A DNA stretch of 64,000 nt from Bog-532 sp963775825 (GCA_963775825.1 CAVZKY010000051.1:118266-182265), one strand, 5' to 3'; shown: positions 51,904-60,513, numbered from the stretch's first letter. Notes: generated from the letters alone by a model not told the origin. Program-made: numbers and translations.

Positions 51904-52278
51904 CAGGACACGGGTTCCGGATTATCTCGGCTAGATAACTAGATTATTGGCGAGAACTTATCATCCGTTCCTGGTGCTGGACAGCTTCGCGTCCCGCCGT
52001 TGTGCTGGTGAGCTCCCGCCGCCGCCCAGTTGAACCGGCTGCGTGCGGGGTGGTCTCCTACCCTGCTGGATCGGCGTGAACCCCGCGGTGCGAGCGTTAC
52101 CGTCTTTCGTTAGGACGAAGCCGGAGCCCGGTAAGCAGCCGGAGCCCGGTTGATGATCAGCGACATTGCCGGCCGCGGTCGGTGTCTGTTGCTCCGGCGA
52201 GTCTGTGGCAGGTGGCTGGCCGCCTGTGGCAGGGTGGCGGCCTGTCAGCTGGTGAGGGTCTACGCTCGCGGAGGCGCA
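51904..52278. other. Intergenic region before the CYTH gene
   Basis: No convincing gene. It holds the divergent promoter region of the sulfotransferase (an AT-rich stretch at about 51915-51960) and AGCCGGAGCCCGGT twice with an 18-bp period (52119, 52137). A GTGGCAGG-containing direct repeat lies near 52203-52245. An in-frame extension of the CYTH gene back to 52150 is possible but lacks family similarity. Confidence 0.5.
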
Positions 52279-52821
52279 GTGCGCGAGATTGAGGTCAAAT
52301 ACCGGATCCGGGACGCGGAAGCTCTGTTCGCGGCGCTGAAAGGACGGGGCATCGAGCTGGGCGCCCCTGTCCGCCAGGACGATCAGGCGTACGCGCCTGA
52401 CGGCTGGGCTTACGGGGATGCCAGATGCGGGGTGCCCTTCGCGCGCCTGCGCACCATGGGCGGCAGGCATGTCTTCACCGTGAAGCGCCCGGCTGAAAAC
52501 GTGCTGTCATGCGAGGAGCACGAGACGGTTGTCGCGGACCGTGATCAGATGCACCACGCGACCCTCGCGATGGGTTTCTGGCCGACGGTCCGGATCGTCA
52601 AGACGCGGCGCACCGCGACCTTCGGTGACCTGGTGGTGTGCGTGGATGAGCTGGACGGCCTGGGCGTGTTTCTTGAGGTGGAGCGCGTGGTGCCCGGCGA
52701 CGTGCCCGGTGAGGCCGTGCAGGACGAGCTGTCCCGGTTCGTGGCGTCACTCGGTATCGAGGCTGAGCAGACCGGGGAGACCTACGATTCCCTGGTGCGC
52801 GCTGCGCCTGTCTCTGCCTGA
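52279..52821 (+). CDS. CYTH-domain protein (class IV adenylate cyclase / thiamine-triphosphatase-like)
   Basis: A 180-residue CYTH tunnel-barrel protein. The ExExK signature EIEVKYRIRDAEAL lies at the N-terminus, with RLRTMGGRHVFTVKRPAE, KTRRTATFGDLVVCVDELDG and LGVFLEVERVV. Members hydrolyse triphosphates or cyclise ATP using divalent metal. The YDSLV near the C-terminus is typical of the CyaB-like branch. GTG 52279 is chosen because the signature must be close to the N-terminus, and GGAGG lies just upstream. Confidence 0.85.
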   Translation: MREIEVKYRIRDAEALFAALKGRGIELGAPVRQDDQAYAPDGWAYGDARCGVPFARLRTMGGRHVFTVKRPAENVLSCEEHETVVADRDQMHHATLAMGFWPTVRIVKTRRTATFGDLVVCVDELDGLGVFLEVERVVPGDVPGEAVQDELSRFVASLGIEAEQTGETYDSLVRAAPVSA

Positions 52822-52838
52822 GCGCTGACCGTGTAAGG

Positions 52839-52855
52839 GCAGGCGGATCGCCTGC
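52839..52855. terminator. Hairpin between convergent genes
   Basis: GCAGGCG, GAT, CGCCTGC: a perfect 7-bp stem with a three-base loop directly after the CYTH gene and before the end of the interrupted small gene. Confidence 0.6.
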
Positions 52856-52881
52856 AGGTCAGAAAAGCGTGGCGGGCGCCG

Positions 52882-53168
52882 CTAGGCCAGCTTGGCATCA
52901 AGGCCGCGGGCGAGGTTCCGTGCGCAGGTGACCCCAACGTCCATCGTGATGTTGCTGTTGGGATGCTGGCACGTCGCCGTCGTCGGCTCGGTGCCGTCAA
53001 CGGTGGGCTTGAAACGCTCGACAATCTGCCTATCGACGGTGGCGGCAGGCTTCGGGGCAGGGCTGGCCGTCCTCGGCTCGGTGGTCGCCTCGTACGTGGT
53101 CGCCTCGTTCGTGGTCGCCTCGTTCGTGGGGACGGCCGCGTTCGGTTCGGCGTTCTTTGCGGCCTTGC
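52882..53168 (-). pseudogene. 3' part of a small gene interrupted by the IS66 element
   Basis: The minus strand encodes KNAEPNAAVP, three NEATT/YEATT repeats (15-bp DNA units at 53081-53125), a Pro/Ala stretch, and VDRQIVERFKPTVDG, TCQHPNSNITMDVGVTCARN, LARGLDAKLA then stop. It is cut exactly at the IS left end. Joining it to the 5' part at 55278-55374, with one copy of the 6-bp duplication removed, gives a continuous 125-residue frame. Function unknown; two cysteines near the C-terminus stand out. Confidence 0.7.
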
Positions 53169-53262
53169 GTAAGCATTCAGCTGTTCGGCGGAGTTGCTGG
53201 CCGGTTCCCGGGGATCTGAGGCTGGCGGTCGGCTGCTGCTGGTCATCGCTATTGTGACGTGC

Positions 53263-53571
53263 ATGGTCAGCAGCGACGCACGTGTGATGATTGGTGCGCT
53301 GGCGGAGCCGGAGGCGCTGCTTGTGTTCGGCGCGATCGTCACTGCGACGTCGACGGCGCGGCCGCTGGACGAATTCGGGCGCCCGGTGTCGGGGGACCTC
53401 GTACATCACTCCCTTCGGCCTGGAGAAGAGCACGTCGCTGCCACGGATGTGATTGAGAAGGCGGCCGGGCGGCTGAAGGGGGCGGGGCTGCTGGAAGTCC
53501 TCGTCGACGAGCAGCGCGGATACGAAAGCTGGCGTGTCAGCGAAGCGGCCCTGGCCGCCGTATCAGCGTGA
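53263..53571 (+). CDS. Small winged-helix-like protein carried inside the IS66 element
   Basis: A 102-residue protein (MVSSDARVMIGALAEPEALL start). It shows the helix pattern VFGAIVTATSTARPLDEFGR, ATDVIEKAAGRLKGAGLLEV, LVDEQRGYESWRVSEAALAA, which looks like a small winged-helix DNA-binding protein. It is not the standard IS66 TnpB. It lies between the left inverted repeat and the transposase gene in the same direction, so it could regulate transposition. Identity is inferred from secondary-structure pattern alone. Confidence 0.55.
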   Translation: MVSSDARVMIGALAEPEALLVFGAIVTATSTARPLDEFGRPVSGDLVHHSLRPGEEHVAATDVIEKAAGRLKGAGLLEVLVDEQRGYESWRVSEAALAAVSA

Positions 53572-53610
53572 CCGGCGGCGATCCCGCGCGTCCGCGCCCG
53601 GCAGCGGCCC

Positions 53611-55202
53611 GTGGCAGGCCCGCCAGGTTCGTGCCGTGACCAATCTGGCGGCGCTGGGCGTGTCGTTCCGGGCTGGCCGGTGCCGGAGTTTGATCTTCGG
53701 GTGGCTGCGCCGGAGGAGATGTCGCGTGATGAGCTGATTGTGCTCGCCGGCGAGCAGGCTGGCCGGCTTGCTGCTCAGGATGGGCAGATCACGGCGCTGG
53801 CTGGGCAGGTCGCGGACCTGACAGATGCTAATGAGAAGCTGGCGGCGAAGCTGGAGCGGCTGGAGCATCTGCTGTCTCGCAACAGCGGGAACTCATCCCT
53901 CCCGCCGTCGATGGATGACCAGCCGGGCCGCAAGCCGCCAGAGGGCAGCGCCGGGCGCAGGAAGGGCGGCGGGCGCAGCCCGGGTAAGCAGCCGGGGGCG
54001 CCGGGCTCGCACCTGGCCTGGAGCAAGACCCCTGATGACACCATCCCGCATTTCCCGGACGGGGCCTGCGGGTGCGGTGCACCGCTGGTGGACGGGCGGG
54101 ATCTCGGGGTGGCGGCCTCGCATCAGCAGGCAGAGATTCCGCTGGCCGCGGCGAAGGTGATCCAGCATGACCTGCACGAGGTCGCGTGCGGATGCGGGAA
54201 GGTCTGGCGGGCACGCAGGCCGGAGGGCGTCAGCGCGTCGAAGGTGTCCTACGGCCCTAACCTCCAGGCGTGGTGCGTGTTCTTGATGGTCGCCCATGCG
54301 ATCCCGGTGCACCGCTGCGCAGAGCTGATCGAATCCCTGACCGGCGCGAAACCCTCCGCCGGGTTCGTGCACGGCATGCTCACGCGGGCCGCCGCCGCAG
54401 TCGCCGAGGCGAACAAGCTGATCCGGGCGCTGATCATCCTGGCCCATGTGGTCAGCGCCGATGAAACCCCCATCCGGGTCGGCCCCGGCCCGAAATCCCG
54501 CAAGCGCTACCTGCTGGTCGCCTGCACCCGGCGGCTCACCTATTACCTGCTCGGCGACCGGACCCTGGAGACCTTCAAGGCGTTCGTGCTCCCGGACATG
54601 GACGGCACAGTGGTGGTGCATGACCGCTACCAGAACTATGACGCCGCGGAGTTCGGCGGGCTGATCCACCAGCTTTGCTGCCAGCATTTGATCCGTGACT
54701 GCGAAGACGCCGCCGAAACCTACCCCGGCGCGCACTGGCCAGCCCAGATCCGCGACGCACTGCGCGACCTGATCCACCAGGCGAACCTGGCCCGCGCCAG
54801 AGGCCTCGCCGCCATTCCGGACGAGATCGCCGCCCCGCTCATCCACGCATTCCGGCACGGCGTGCTCGTCGGCCTGTCCGAGGTGCCCCGCCGCCAGGGC
54901 CGCGGGCAGCTCAAGCACCGGGCGCTGCTGGAAGACCTCCGCGACCGCCACGACGACGTCGTGCGGTTCGCCTATGACCTGCGGATCCCGCCCACATCGA
55001 ACGACGCCGAACGGGATCTGCGGCCTGCGAAGACCCAGCAGAAAATCTCCGGCCTGTCCGTTCCGAAGACACCACCCGCCACCGGTACGCGATCCGCGGC
55101 TACATCTCCACCGCCGGCAAGCACGGAGCCGACGTGCTGACCGCCCTGCGCGAAGCGCTCCTCGGCCGTCCCTGGATGCCGCCGATCCCCAGCCCGGCCT
55201 GA
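53611..55202 (+). CDS. IS66-family transposase (TnpC type), frameshifted near 3' end
   Basis: About 530 residues. An N-terminal leucine-zipper-like coiled coil (ELIVLAGEQAGRLAAQDGQI, LERLEHLLSRNSGNSSLPPS) precedes a basic linker and a zinc-finger-like GACGCGAPL and VACGCGKVWRARR. The DDE domain follows, with D in HVVSADETPIRVGPGPKSRK, D in VVVHDRYQNYDAAEFGG and E in NDAERDLRPAKTQQKISG. A frame change near 55062 moves the last part (HRYAIRGYISTAGKHGADVL, TALREALLGRPWMPP) to another frame ending at 55202. The start is uncertain: the frame opens at GTG 53611, and later starts such as 53680 are possible. Confidence 0.88.
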
Positions 55203-55277
55203 CCGGCACGACCAGGCCGTCCGCGGTCACACAGCGTCAGCGGACCTCACCCAATTCATGCAAGGCTGAATGCTTAC

Positions 55278-55374
55278 CCTTGCTCGTGCGGCTCCACTCC
55301 TTTGTAATTGGCGTGGCGTTTGCGTGTCGTCCTCCTGAATGGGTGGTGGTGGGGGCGCTACCCTCAATTCCCAT
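55278..55374 (-). pseudogene. 5' part of the small gene interrupted by the IS66 element
   Basis: Reads from ATG 55374 on the minus strand: MGIEGSAPTTTHSGGRHANA, TPITKEWSRTSK, then runs into the IS right end. It joins in frame to the part at 52882-53168. No good ribosome-binding site is seen, so the start is tentative. Confidence 0.55.
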
Positions 55375-55438
55375 TTATGGGAGGCGCCACGCGACCAATA
55401 GGCCAGTAGCCATTCGTACGCAGCAGTTATATTCGCTG

Positions 55439-55641
55439 TTAGCGCGGCAGCATTACAGGTTGCGCCGAGTAGTCCTCAATCATCAGCTCCCGCAGCAGTT
55501 CGGGGCTGTCGGCGGTCAGCGTCCGGTCGTCGTCGCGGCGCTGGGCGAGCCAATGCCGGCGGCTCCGGTGATCTCGTACGCCTCGCCCCAGTTCCACTGG
55601 AGGTAGGTCAGGGGGCTGGTCGGCTCATCGGGCGGCATCAT
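55439..55641 (-). CDS. Small actinobacterial protein of unknown function, frameshifted
   Basis: The minus strand gives MMPPDEPTSPLTYLQWNWGE and AYEITGA, then after an indel near 55550 GHWLAQRRDDDRTLTADSPE, LLRELMIEDYSAQPVMLPR and stop. The pattern W-x-I/T-G...W-x-A-xRR...L-x-A-x-S-x-xE-L-R-x-x-I-xxDY is common in short actinobacterial hypothetical proteins. It is the last recognisable actinobacterial sequence before the join. Upstream codons FLRKLDA also fit and could be part of the gene. Confidence 0.6.
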
Positions 55642-55865
55642 CGCGGCGTCCAGTTTGCGTAGAAAAACGGCTTGCCGCCCACGATGCTCGCACTTCGCGC
55701 CAGCGCGATTTCGGCCTCCCGATCCTCCATTAGGTATTGGTCAACCGGGGCCATGGTCGGATAAGGTGTCTTGACATCCTGTGCAATGGCTGGCCATGCA
55801 GTGACAACCAGGAAGACCGTCGCTATCTTTTTCACTGCGATTGCGCTGACCTGTATTCTCCGCAT
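55638..55865 (-). pseudogene. Secreted hypothetical protein, C-terminus replaced at the junction
   Basis: The N-terminal signal peptide is AVKKIATVFLVVTAWPAIAQ. After it comes PYPTMAPVDQYLMEDREAEI, ALARSAS, the beginning of a family I associate with Acidobacteria and related soil bacteria (continuing normally for another 150 or so residues). The last residues (KPFFYANWTPR) come from the actinobacterial side. So this is a 5' fragment, not a complete gene. Confidence 0.6.
55641..55690. other. Junction of two sequences of different origin
   Basis: Left of this point base composition and gene families are actinobacterial. Right of it, GC falls, codon third positions become mixed, and genes look Gram-negative. 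The minus-strand frame 55638-55865 is half of each: a Gram-negative-type signal peptide protein that loses its family pattern at about 55690 and ends in the actinobacterial side. Probably a contig-joining artefact. Confidence 0.7.
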
Positions 55866-55960
55866 GTTTGTCTCCTGACGAAGGATCCCTCAGTATTGCT
55901 GCTCACCGCCCGTCACCCAACCCGATTTCTGCATGGTCGCGATCTACGGTGCAAGGTCAC

Positions 55961-56854
55961 CTAGCTCGTACCGAAGAACTCAAACAGGATAGGAACCAGG
56001 GCGGGACCGGAAATGTTGTGGTCTTGGCCGGGAAGGAATCGGCTATGCGCGTTCGGAAGGGCGTTCGCCACAGCCACGACCGCATCGCGGAGTGCCTTGG
56101 GGCTCTTCTCTCCGCCGATTACCAGCGCGGGAACGGAGATCGAAGAACGTCGCTCGTTCAATACGGACCTGTCGGCGACAATCGTCACGTCGTAAGGCGT
56201 TGTATGAACGACCAGCTTGTTCCTTTTCCACGCGTTTGGCATTAGGAACGGCATCGCGAACACAAACAGACGCGGTGCACCGTAGACGTCGGTCATGAAG
56301 AACCTCACCGCGCCGGCACGATCGCCGGTCGAAACCAACGACTGCAAACGATTCTTGACGTCTCCGAACGAGCGAGGGGCATTGCCATCTACCAAGTAAG
56401 GCGGTTCATACAGGGCTATTGTTTTCACGTCAACGCCGCTTGCCACTGCCTGCAGGAGAAGCGCCCCGCCGGATGAGATCCCCAGGGCATATGGCGCTGC
56501 TCCCGCCTCCTTTGCCAGTGCCCGGAGATCGTCGATTTCACGCTCGACTGCATAGGGTGCCGTGTCACCACTCTCTCCTCGGCCTCTACGATCATAAGTG
56601 AACACGGTGAAATGTTGGGCGAGCAAAGAAGCCAGCTCCGTAGCGGGTCCGTTTTCGCGATAGCAGAAAGCGCCGTCCACAATGATTAACGGCGGCCCAG
56701 ATCCCCTCTTCGTAAAGGCGATGGTCGTGCCATCGCGCGAAGTTGTCGTTCCATTTTCACCGGTCGATTTCACAGTCTTCCCTCCTGAATACCGGATTAC
56801 CAGCGATCCGAACACCACAATCGCGAGAATGACGACGAGCGTAATCCGTTTCAT
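55961..56854 (-). CDS. Alpha/beta hydrolase, membrane-anchored
   Basis: A 297-residue protein starting at ATG 56854 behind AGGAGG. The N-terminal anchor is ITLVVILAIVVFGSLVI. Then the hydrolase fold follows: TIAFTKRGSGPPLIIVDGAF, FTVFTYDRRGRGESGDTAPY, the nucleophile elbow GISSGG (serine near residue 118) and VPALVIGGEKSPKALRDAV with LPGQDHNI holding the catalytic histidine. It probably hydrolyses a small ester, but the substrate is unknown. It lies behind the SRPBCC and ArsR genes in the same direction and may share their transcript. Confidence 0.8.
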   Translation of the reverse strand: MKRITLVVILAIVVFGSLVIRYSGGKTVKSTGENGTTTSRDGTTIAFTKRGSGPPLIIVDGAFCYRENGPATELASLLAQHFTVFTYDRRGRGESGDTAPYAVEREIDDLRALAKEAGAAPYALGISSGGALLLQAVASGVDVKTIALYEPPYLVDGNAPRSFGDVKNRLQSLVSTGDRAGAVRFFMTDVYGAPRLFVFAMPFLMPNAWKRNKLVVHTTPYDVTIVADRSVLNERRSSISVPALVIGGEKSPKALRDAVVAVANALPNAHSRFLPGQDHNISGPALVPILFEFFGTS

Positions 56855-56918
56855 AGATCCTCCTGTCTTGTCCCTCGCTGTGCTTCTGCAACCCTTGCGC
56901 TTCCTCGTCATACCCGGT

Positions 56919-57372
56919 TTACGTGATCGTGGGCAGGTAAGCGGCGAGGTTTTCCAGGGTTTGCGCCGTGCCGGCATCGACGCGCATCTGGAGCAAAGCG
57001 TCGCGATCGCTGGTGGTCGCGCACTCAATCGTCATCGTCAGCTTCGTTTTCTTCCCATCCTCGGTGAAGACGAGCGTCGCAGTCCCGAGCAGGCCGCCGA
57101 AGACGAGCTTTTCCGGCGGGACGATTTCCCGATAGATGCCGGAGAACGAGTGTCCCTCGCCCACCGTCCGGAGCGCGGTTCACCCAGCGAAAGGCGCCGT
57201 TCGGCCGCAGATCGATTTCGCAGACAGCGAGTGGGACACCGCTCGGGTCCCACCAGTGTGTGACGTGTTCGGCCTTAGTCCAGGCCTCGAAGACAACAGC
57301 CCTCGGCGCATCGAACAGACGAGCCATCACGATCTGGCGGTCACCAGGAGTCGTAATTGTGACGGGCCCCAT
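56919..57372 (-). CDS. SRPBCC/AHSA1-domain protein, frameshifted
   Basis: About 150 residues of the START-like AHSA1 family: QIVMARLFDAPRAVVFEAWT, KAEHVTHWWDPSGVPLAVCE, IDLRPNGAFRWVNRAPDG. After a break near 57165 it continues GHSFSGIYREIVPPEKLVFG, ATLVFTEDGKKTKLTMTIEC and the final helix RDALLQMRVDAGTAQTLENL. Such proteins bind hydrophobic ligands. The gene follows an ArsR-type regulator in the very common ArsR-SRPBCC pair. Confidence 0.82.
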
Positions 57373-57394
57373 GTTATTCACTAGTGCTCTCTCC

Positions 57395-57757
57395 CTATCG
57401 TTTCTTCCGTCCACGTGTTTGCTCCTTTTTTTGCATCTCTCCCAGGTACCCGTCCAAGCTGGCGAATTTCTGTTCCCAGAAGCGGCGAAAAGGGTCTATC
57501 CAGTCGGAAACGTCCTTGAGCGGGACGGCCACGAGTGTGCGTGGACGCCTCTGTGCATCGCGCGTGCGCATGACGAGGCCCGCGCGTTCAAGGACGCGGA
57601 GGTGCTTAGAGATTGTCGGCTGGCGCAGGTCGAAGGGCTTCATGAGCTCCGAAACATCGGCGTCGCCGGAAGCAAGGCGAGCAAGAATCGCTCTGCGCGT
57701 GGGATCTGCGAGCGCTGCAAAGACCGAGCTCAAACGATCAACTGTATCCATCGCCAT
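57395..57757 (-). CDS. ArsR-family helix-turn-helix regulator
   Basis: A 120-residue winged-helix regulator: RLSSVFAALADPTRRAILAR, LMKPFDLRQPTISKHLRVLE, RAGLVMRTRDAQRRPRTLVA and a C-terminal FRRFWEQKFASLDGYL helix. No metal-binding cysteines are seen, as in the subgroup paired with SRPBCC proteins. ATG 57757 is chosen (MAMDTVDRL). It is first in a three-gene minus-strand cluster (ArsR, SRPBCC, hydrolase). Confidence 0.88.
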   Translation of the reverse strand: MAMDTVDRLSSVFAALADPTRRAILARLASGDADVSELMKPFDLRQPTISKHLRVLERAGLVMRTRDAQRRPRTLVAVPLKDVSDWIDPFRRFWEQKFASLDGYLGEMQKKEQTRGRKKR

Positions 57758-57887
57758 TAAGCTATATTGCCACATGGCGATGTACAAGTCAATAGATTTT
57801 CCTGCTTCTCCGGCGATCAAGACCCGCTACCTTCCTCGTTCACGGTCCGGATACCGCACTTTGGGACGGGAAGGACAAGGTTCTGAC

Positions 57888-57943
57888 CGAATTGTCGGCA
57901 AACCTTACCTTGGGATTACTTCCTGCTTGCCCGTGATCCAGGA
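57888..57943. repeat. 55-bp intergenic direct repeat, copy 1
   Basis: The first 31 bases (from CGAATTGTCGGCAAACC) are identical to 60659-60689. The next 25 differ at only five positions (TTC, GCTTGCCCGT, ATCC and GGAG kept). Looser similarity continues for about 60 more bases (GCCGACTT). Confidence 0.8.
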
Positions 57944-58006
57944 GTCTCTGGGATCGACTCACACAAGCCGACTTCCCAGTGCTTGTCCGCACAATGCCCA
58001 ACTTGA

Positions 58007-58983
58007 TTACTTGAGAAGCGCCGACAACATAGGAGTCGCGTGGTAGCTCGGATGCTTCTCAAGTAGAAATGTCAGCATCGCTGAGGCTAGATCGACTGGT
58101 TTTTCGAGAAAAGACAAGTGTCCTGAAGGGATTTCGGCCCTCTTTGCAGTGGGAATCAAATCAGCCAACTCCTGAGTATAGAAGGGTGGCACAATCTGGT
58201 CGTATTTCCCGGTGATTGATAATGTCGGTGCCTTGATCTTCTTGGCCTGCTCCCGCACATCCAGGGCGAGATCGACCCTGATATTCTGCTCGATCAGAGG
58301 CCAGTCACTCATCGCCACAAAGCTCTGGATGATTCCGTCGATGGTATTTTCGTCGAACGCTGAGAGAAACTCGCGGCTGAGGCCGCTCACGAGAAGTAGC
58401 TTTGCCAAGGGCAATCTTGTCCGTCCGCGCCAGGTGCAGCCAAAGATCGAACTGTAGTCTCATTCGCGGGTCACCTCCATAACTGAAACCTGATACAAGA
58501 ACCAGCGAACGAACCATCTCCGGATACTCCGCCGCAATGGATGCGGCAACCGCCGCTCCAAGGGAATAGCCAACAAGGTCAAAGCGATGCGTGCCACCAG
58601 CCCTGGCAGCTGCCACAACTCGATCTGCGAAATCGGATACTCCCGGTGCATTTGCCGAGTCAGTGCCAGCGACCGATTCAGCATAGTTTAGGCGAAATCA
58701 CGCGGCGGTGCCTCGTCAGCTGTTCTACTACCTGAGACCAGTCTTCTGACTGTCCTGATGTACCGTGTAGGAGAACTACCGGTAACTCTTCTTCGTTGTT
58801 GCTTGGTGTTTTTCTGGCCCTATATTTGTCATGTTGTTTTGCTAGTCCTCTCTTTTCTGTTTTTGCAGCTCTATCGACTACAGCGCACTCCTCCCGAACA
58901 AGGCACGCTGGCGAGGCGTGAACGCCCGGCACGCAAATTTCTAATCCAGACTGATCTGCGGACACGTTCCGCAACGCCGGCAT
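58007..58983 (-). CDS. Alpha/beta hydrolase, frameshifted twice
   Basis: An alpha/beta hydrolase-fold protein in three frames. The first part has the oxyanion region LPVVLLHGTSGQSEDWSQVV (break near 58690). The second has the nucleophile elbow VGYSLGAAVAASIAAEYPE and VRSLVLVSGFSYGG (break near 58410). The third has KIKAPTLSITGKYDQIVPPF and the histidine stretch AEIPSGHLSFLEKPVDLASA. Length without breaks is about 270-320 residues; the N-terminal 60 residues before SNNEEELPV look atypical, so the start may lie nearer 58800. Substrate unknown. Confidence 0.72.
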
Positions 58984-58992
58984 CAGAGCGCG

Positions 58993-59807
58993 TTATGCCG
59001 ACTTTCGCGCCTGAATCCTGTATCGGGACGCGGGCATGGAATTGCCGAAGCGCTGTGAGATGGCGCGGCGCGCGGCCTCGAAACGAGTCCATTCATCTCC
59101 ATCATGAAGACTCGGAATCGTCACCAGCTCGCCTTGGTCGAGGCCGACCAACGCTGCATCGACCATGTCTTCCACCGACATGACGATCGACGGGGGCAGT
59201 TTCTTCCACCGAGGCCAGCGATTTCCCAAAAGTCGGTCGCCGTCGCGCCGGGCAGGACCGCTTGGACGCGGATCCCTTTGTCGGCGAGTTCGTGCTGCAG
59301 CGAATGACTGAAGGCGAGAACATAGGCTTTGGTGGCGCCGTACACACCGTTAAGCGTCTCAGGCGAGATACCAACAATGGAGCTGATGTTGATGATCGTG
59401 CCCGTGCCACGCTTGACGAATGCAGGTGCCGCGGCGTAAGTCAGTCGCGTGAGGGCGATGCTGTTAAGTGCGATCATCTCTTCCATTCTTTCGATGTCGG
59501 AATTAAGCAGAGGCGCGACCGAGCCGGTACCAGCGTTGTTGACGAGCATCGTGATACTCAAATCTTCCCTCAGCTTTGTTTCCACTTTCGCTAGATCTAT
59601 CTGGTTGTTGAGGTCCGCCACGATCGCGGTGATGTGGCGTCCGCTCGCACTCGCGAGGCTCGCAGTGAGCGCTTTGAGCGGCGCCTCGCTGCGGCCTACG
59701 AGAATGAGATCGTATCCACGCTTTGCGAGACGGTCTGCATAGACGGCTCCAATGCCCCTGGAGGCGCCCGTTACCAGGGCGGTGCCTTTTGATGGTGAAT
59801 TGCTCAT
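58993..59807 (-). CDS. Short-chain dehydrogenase/reductase (SDR), frameshifted
   Basis: About 270 residues. The nucleotide loop is TALVTGASRGIGAVYADRLA. Also present are AIVADLNNQ, SITMLVNNAGTGSVAPL, the catalytic serine in TIINISSIVGISPETLNG, and YGATKAYVLAFSHSL with Tyr and Lys, then VLPGATATDFWEIAG. After a break near 59215 come SIVMSVEDMVDAALVGLDQG and ELVTIPSLHDGDEWTRFEAA. It belongs to the classical DltE/YqjQ-like SDR group. It is divergent from the TetR gene across a palindromic operator and is the likely target of that regulator. Confidence 0.87.
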
Positions 59808-59848
59808 AATCTTTAATTTCTCCGTTCTCTAGTTGAGTCTCTTTGATT

Positions 59849-59870
59849 ATGGATTATCGTTATAATCCAT
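59849..59870. promoter_or_regulatory. Palindromic TetR-type operator
   Basis: ATGGATTAT CGTT ATAATCCAT is a perfect 22-bp dyad in the 120-bp gap between the divergent SDR and TetR genes. Size, symmetry and place fit an operator through which the TetR protein controls both. Confidence 0.75.
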
Positions 59871-59927
59871 TCTCTGACTTTGATTTGTATAGTCGGACTT
59901 TAGTTACAAACTTTTTTGAGGGGGGCC

Positions 59928-60513
59928 ATGCGCCATTCCAAGGCTGAAAAAGCAAAAACTCATGAGCGCATCGTTGCTATCGCTTCAAAGAGGTTCCGCG
60001 AAGAAGGGCTTGCCGGGATCGGAATCGCAGACTTGATGAAAGAACGCGGGCCTTACCGTGGGCGGCTTCTACAAACACTTCAATTCGCGCGACGCGTTGG
60101 TGGCTGAAGCGGTCGGCTCTGCGCTCGAACTCTGGAAGCGTCAAGTGGATGCCGCCGCCTCGGGAGGTCCGCCGGTCACTTACGAATCGCTAGTCGATGA
60201 CTATTTGAGCGAAGCACATCGCAATCATCCAGGTACAGGTTGTCCAGTCGGCGCATTGGCAGGAGATCTCGCGCGCAGCGACAGGCGCACTCGCGCACTC
60301 GTCAGCCGGAAAATTCGGGACAACATTGAGTTGCTCGCAACTCTGATTCGTAACACGAACAAGACTGATGGGGGCAGTGCAAGATCGCAAGCAGTCTTGA
60401 CCTATTGTGCGCTGGTCGGTGCGATCGGTATGGCTCGCGCCGTATCGGACGAGGAGCTTTCGCGCGAAATCTTGAAGACCGCGGCACAGCGTCTGAAGAA
60501 TCTCGCTGCCTAA
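59928..60513 (+). CDS. TetR-family transcriptional regulator, frameshifted
   Basis: About 194 residues. The N-terminal helix-turn-helix (EKAKTHERIVAIASKRFREE, GLAGIGIADLMKE) continues, after an extra base near 60053, as GLTVGGFYKHFNSRDALVAE. The ligand domain has YESLVDDYLSEAHRNHPGTG, CPVGALAGDLARSDRRTRAL and the C-terminal TYCALVGAIGMARAVSDEEL. This TetR_C_21-like type (with GCPVGALA) commonly sits beside SDR or nitroreductase genes and senses electrophiles or lipophilic compounds. Confidence 0.87.

Larger units (their letters stand above)
53169..55277 (+). mobile_element. IS66-family insertion sequence, complete
   Basis: A 2109-bp element bounded by 13-bp perfect inverted repeats GTAAGCATTCAGC (left 53169-53181, right 55265-55277), beginning with the GTAAGC typical of IS66 ends. 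It is flanked by a direct CCTTGC on both sides (53163-53168 and 55278-55283). IS66 elements usually make 8-bp duplications; here 6 bp are visible. It carries one transposase gene (TnpC type) and a small passenger gene but no TnpA/TnpB. Confidence 0.88.

Noticed and set aside
53173..53246. An N-terminus (MTSSSRPPASDPREPASNSA) for the small minus-strand gene at 52882, needing one indel
   Set aside because: The apparent indel coincides exactly with the IS66 left end. The sequence beyond is IS DNA and the true 5' part lies at 55278-55374.
53893..55230. 445-codon minus-strand frame across the IS66 transposase
   Set aside because: Antisense to motifs that match an IS66 transposase; no independent support.
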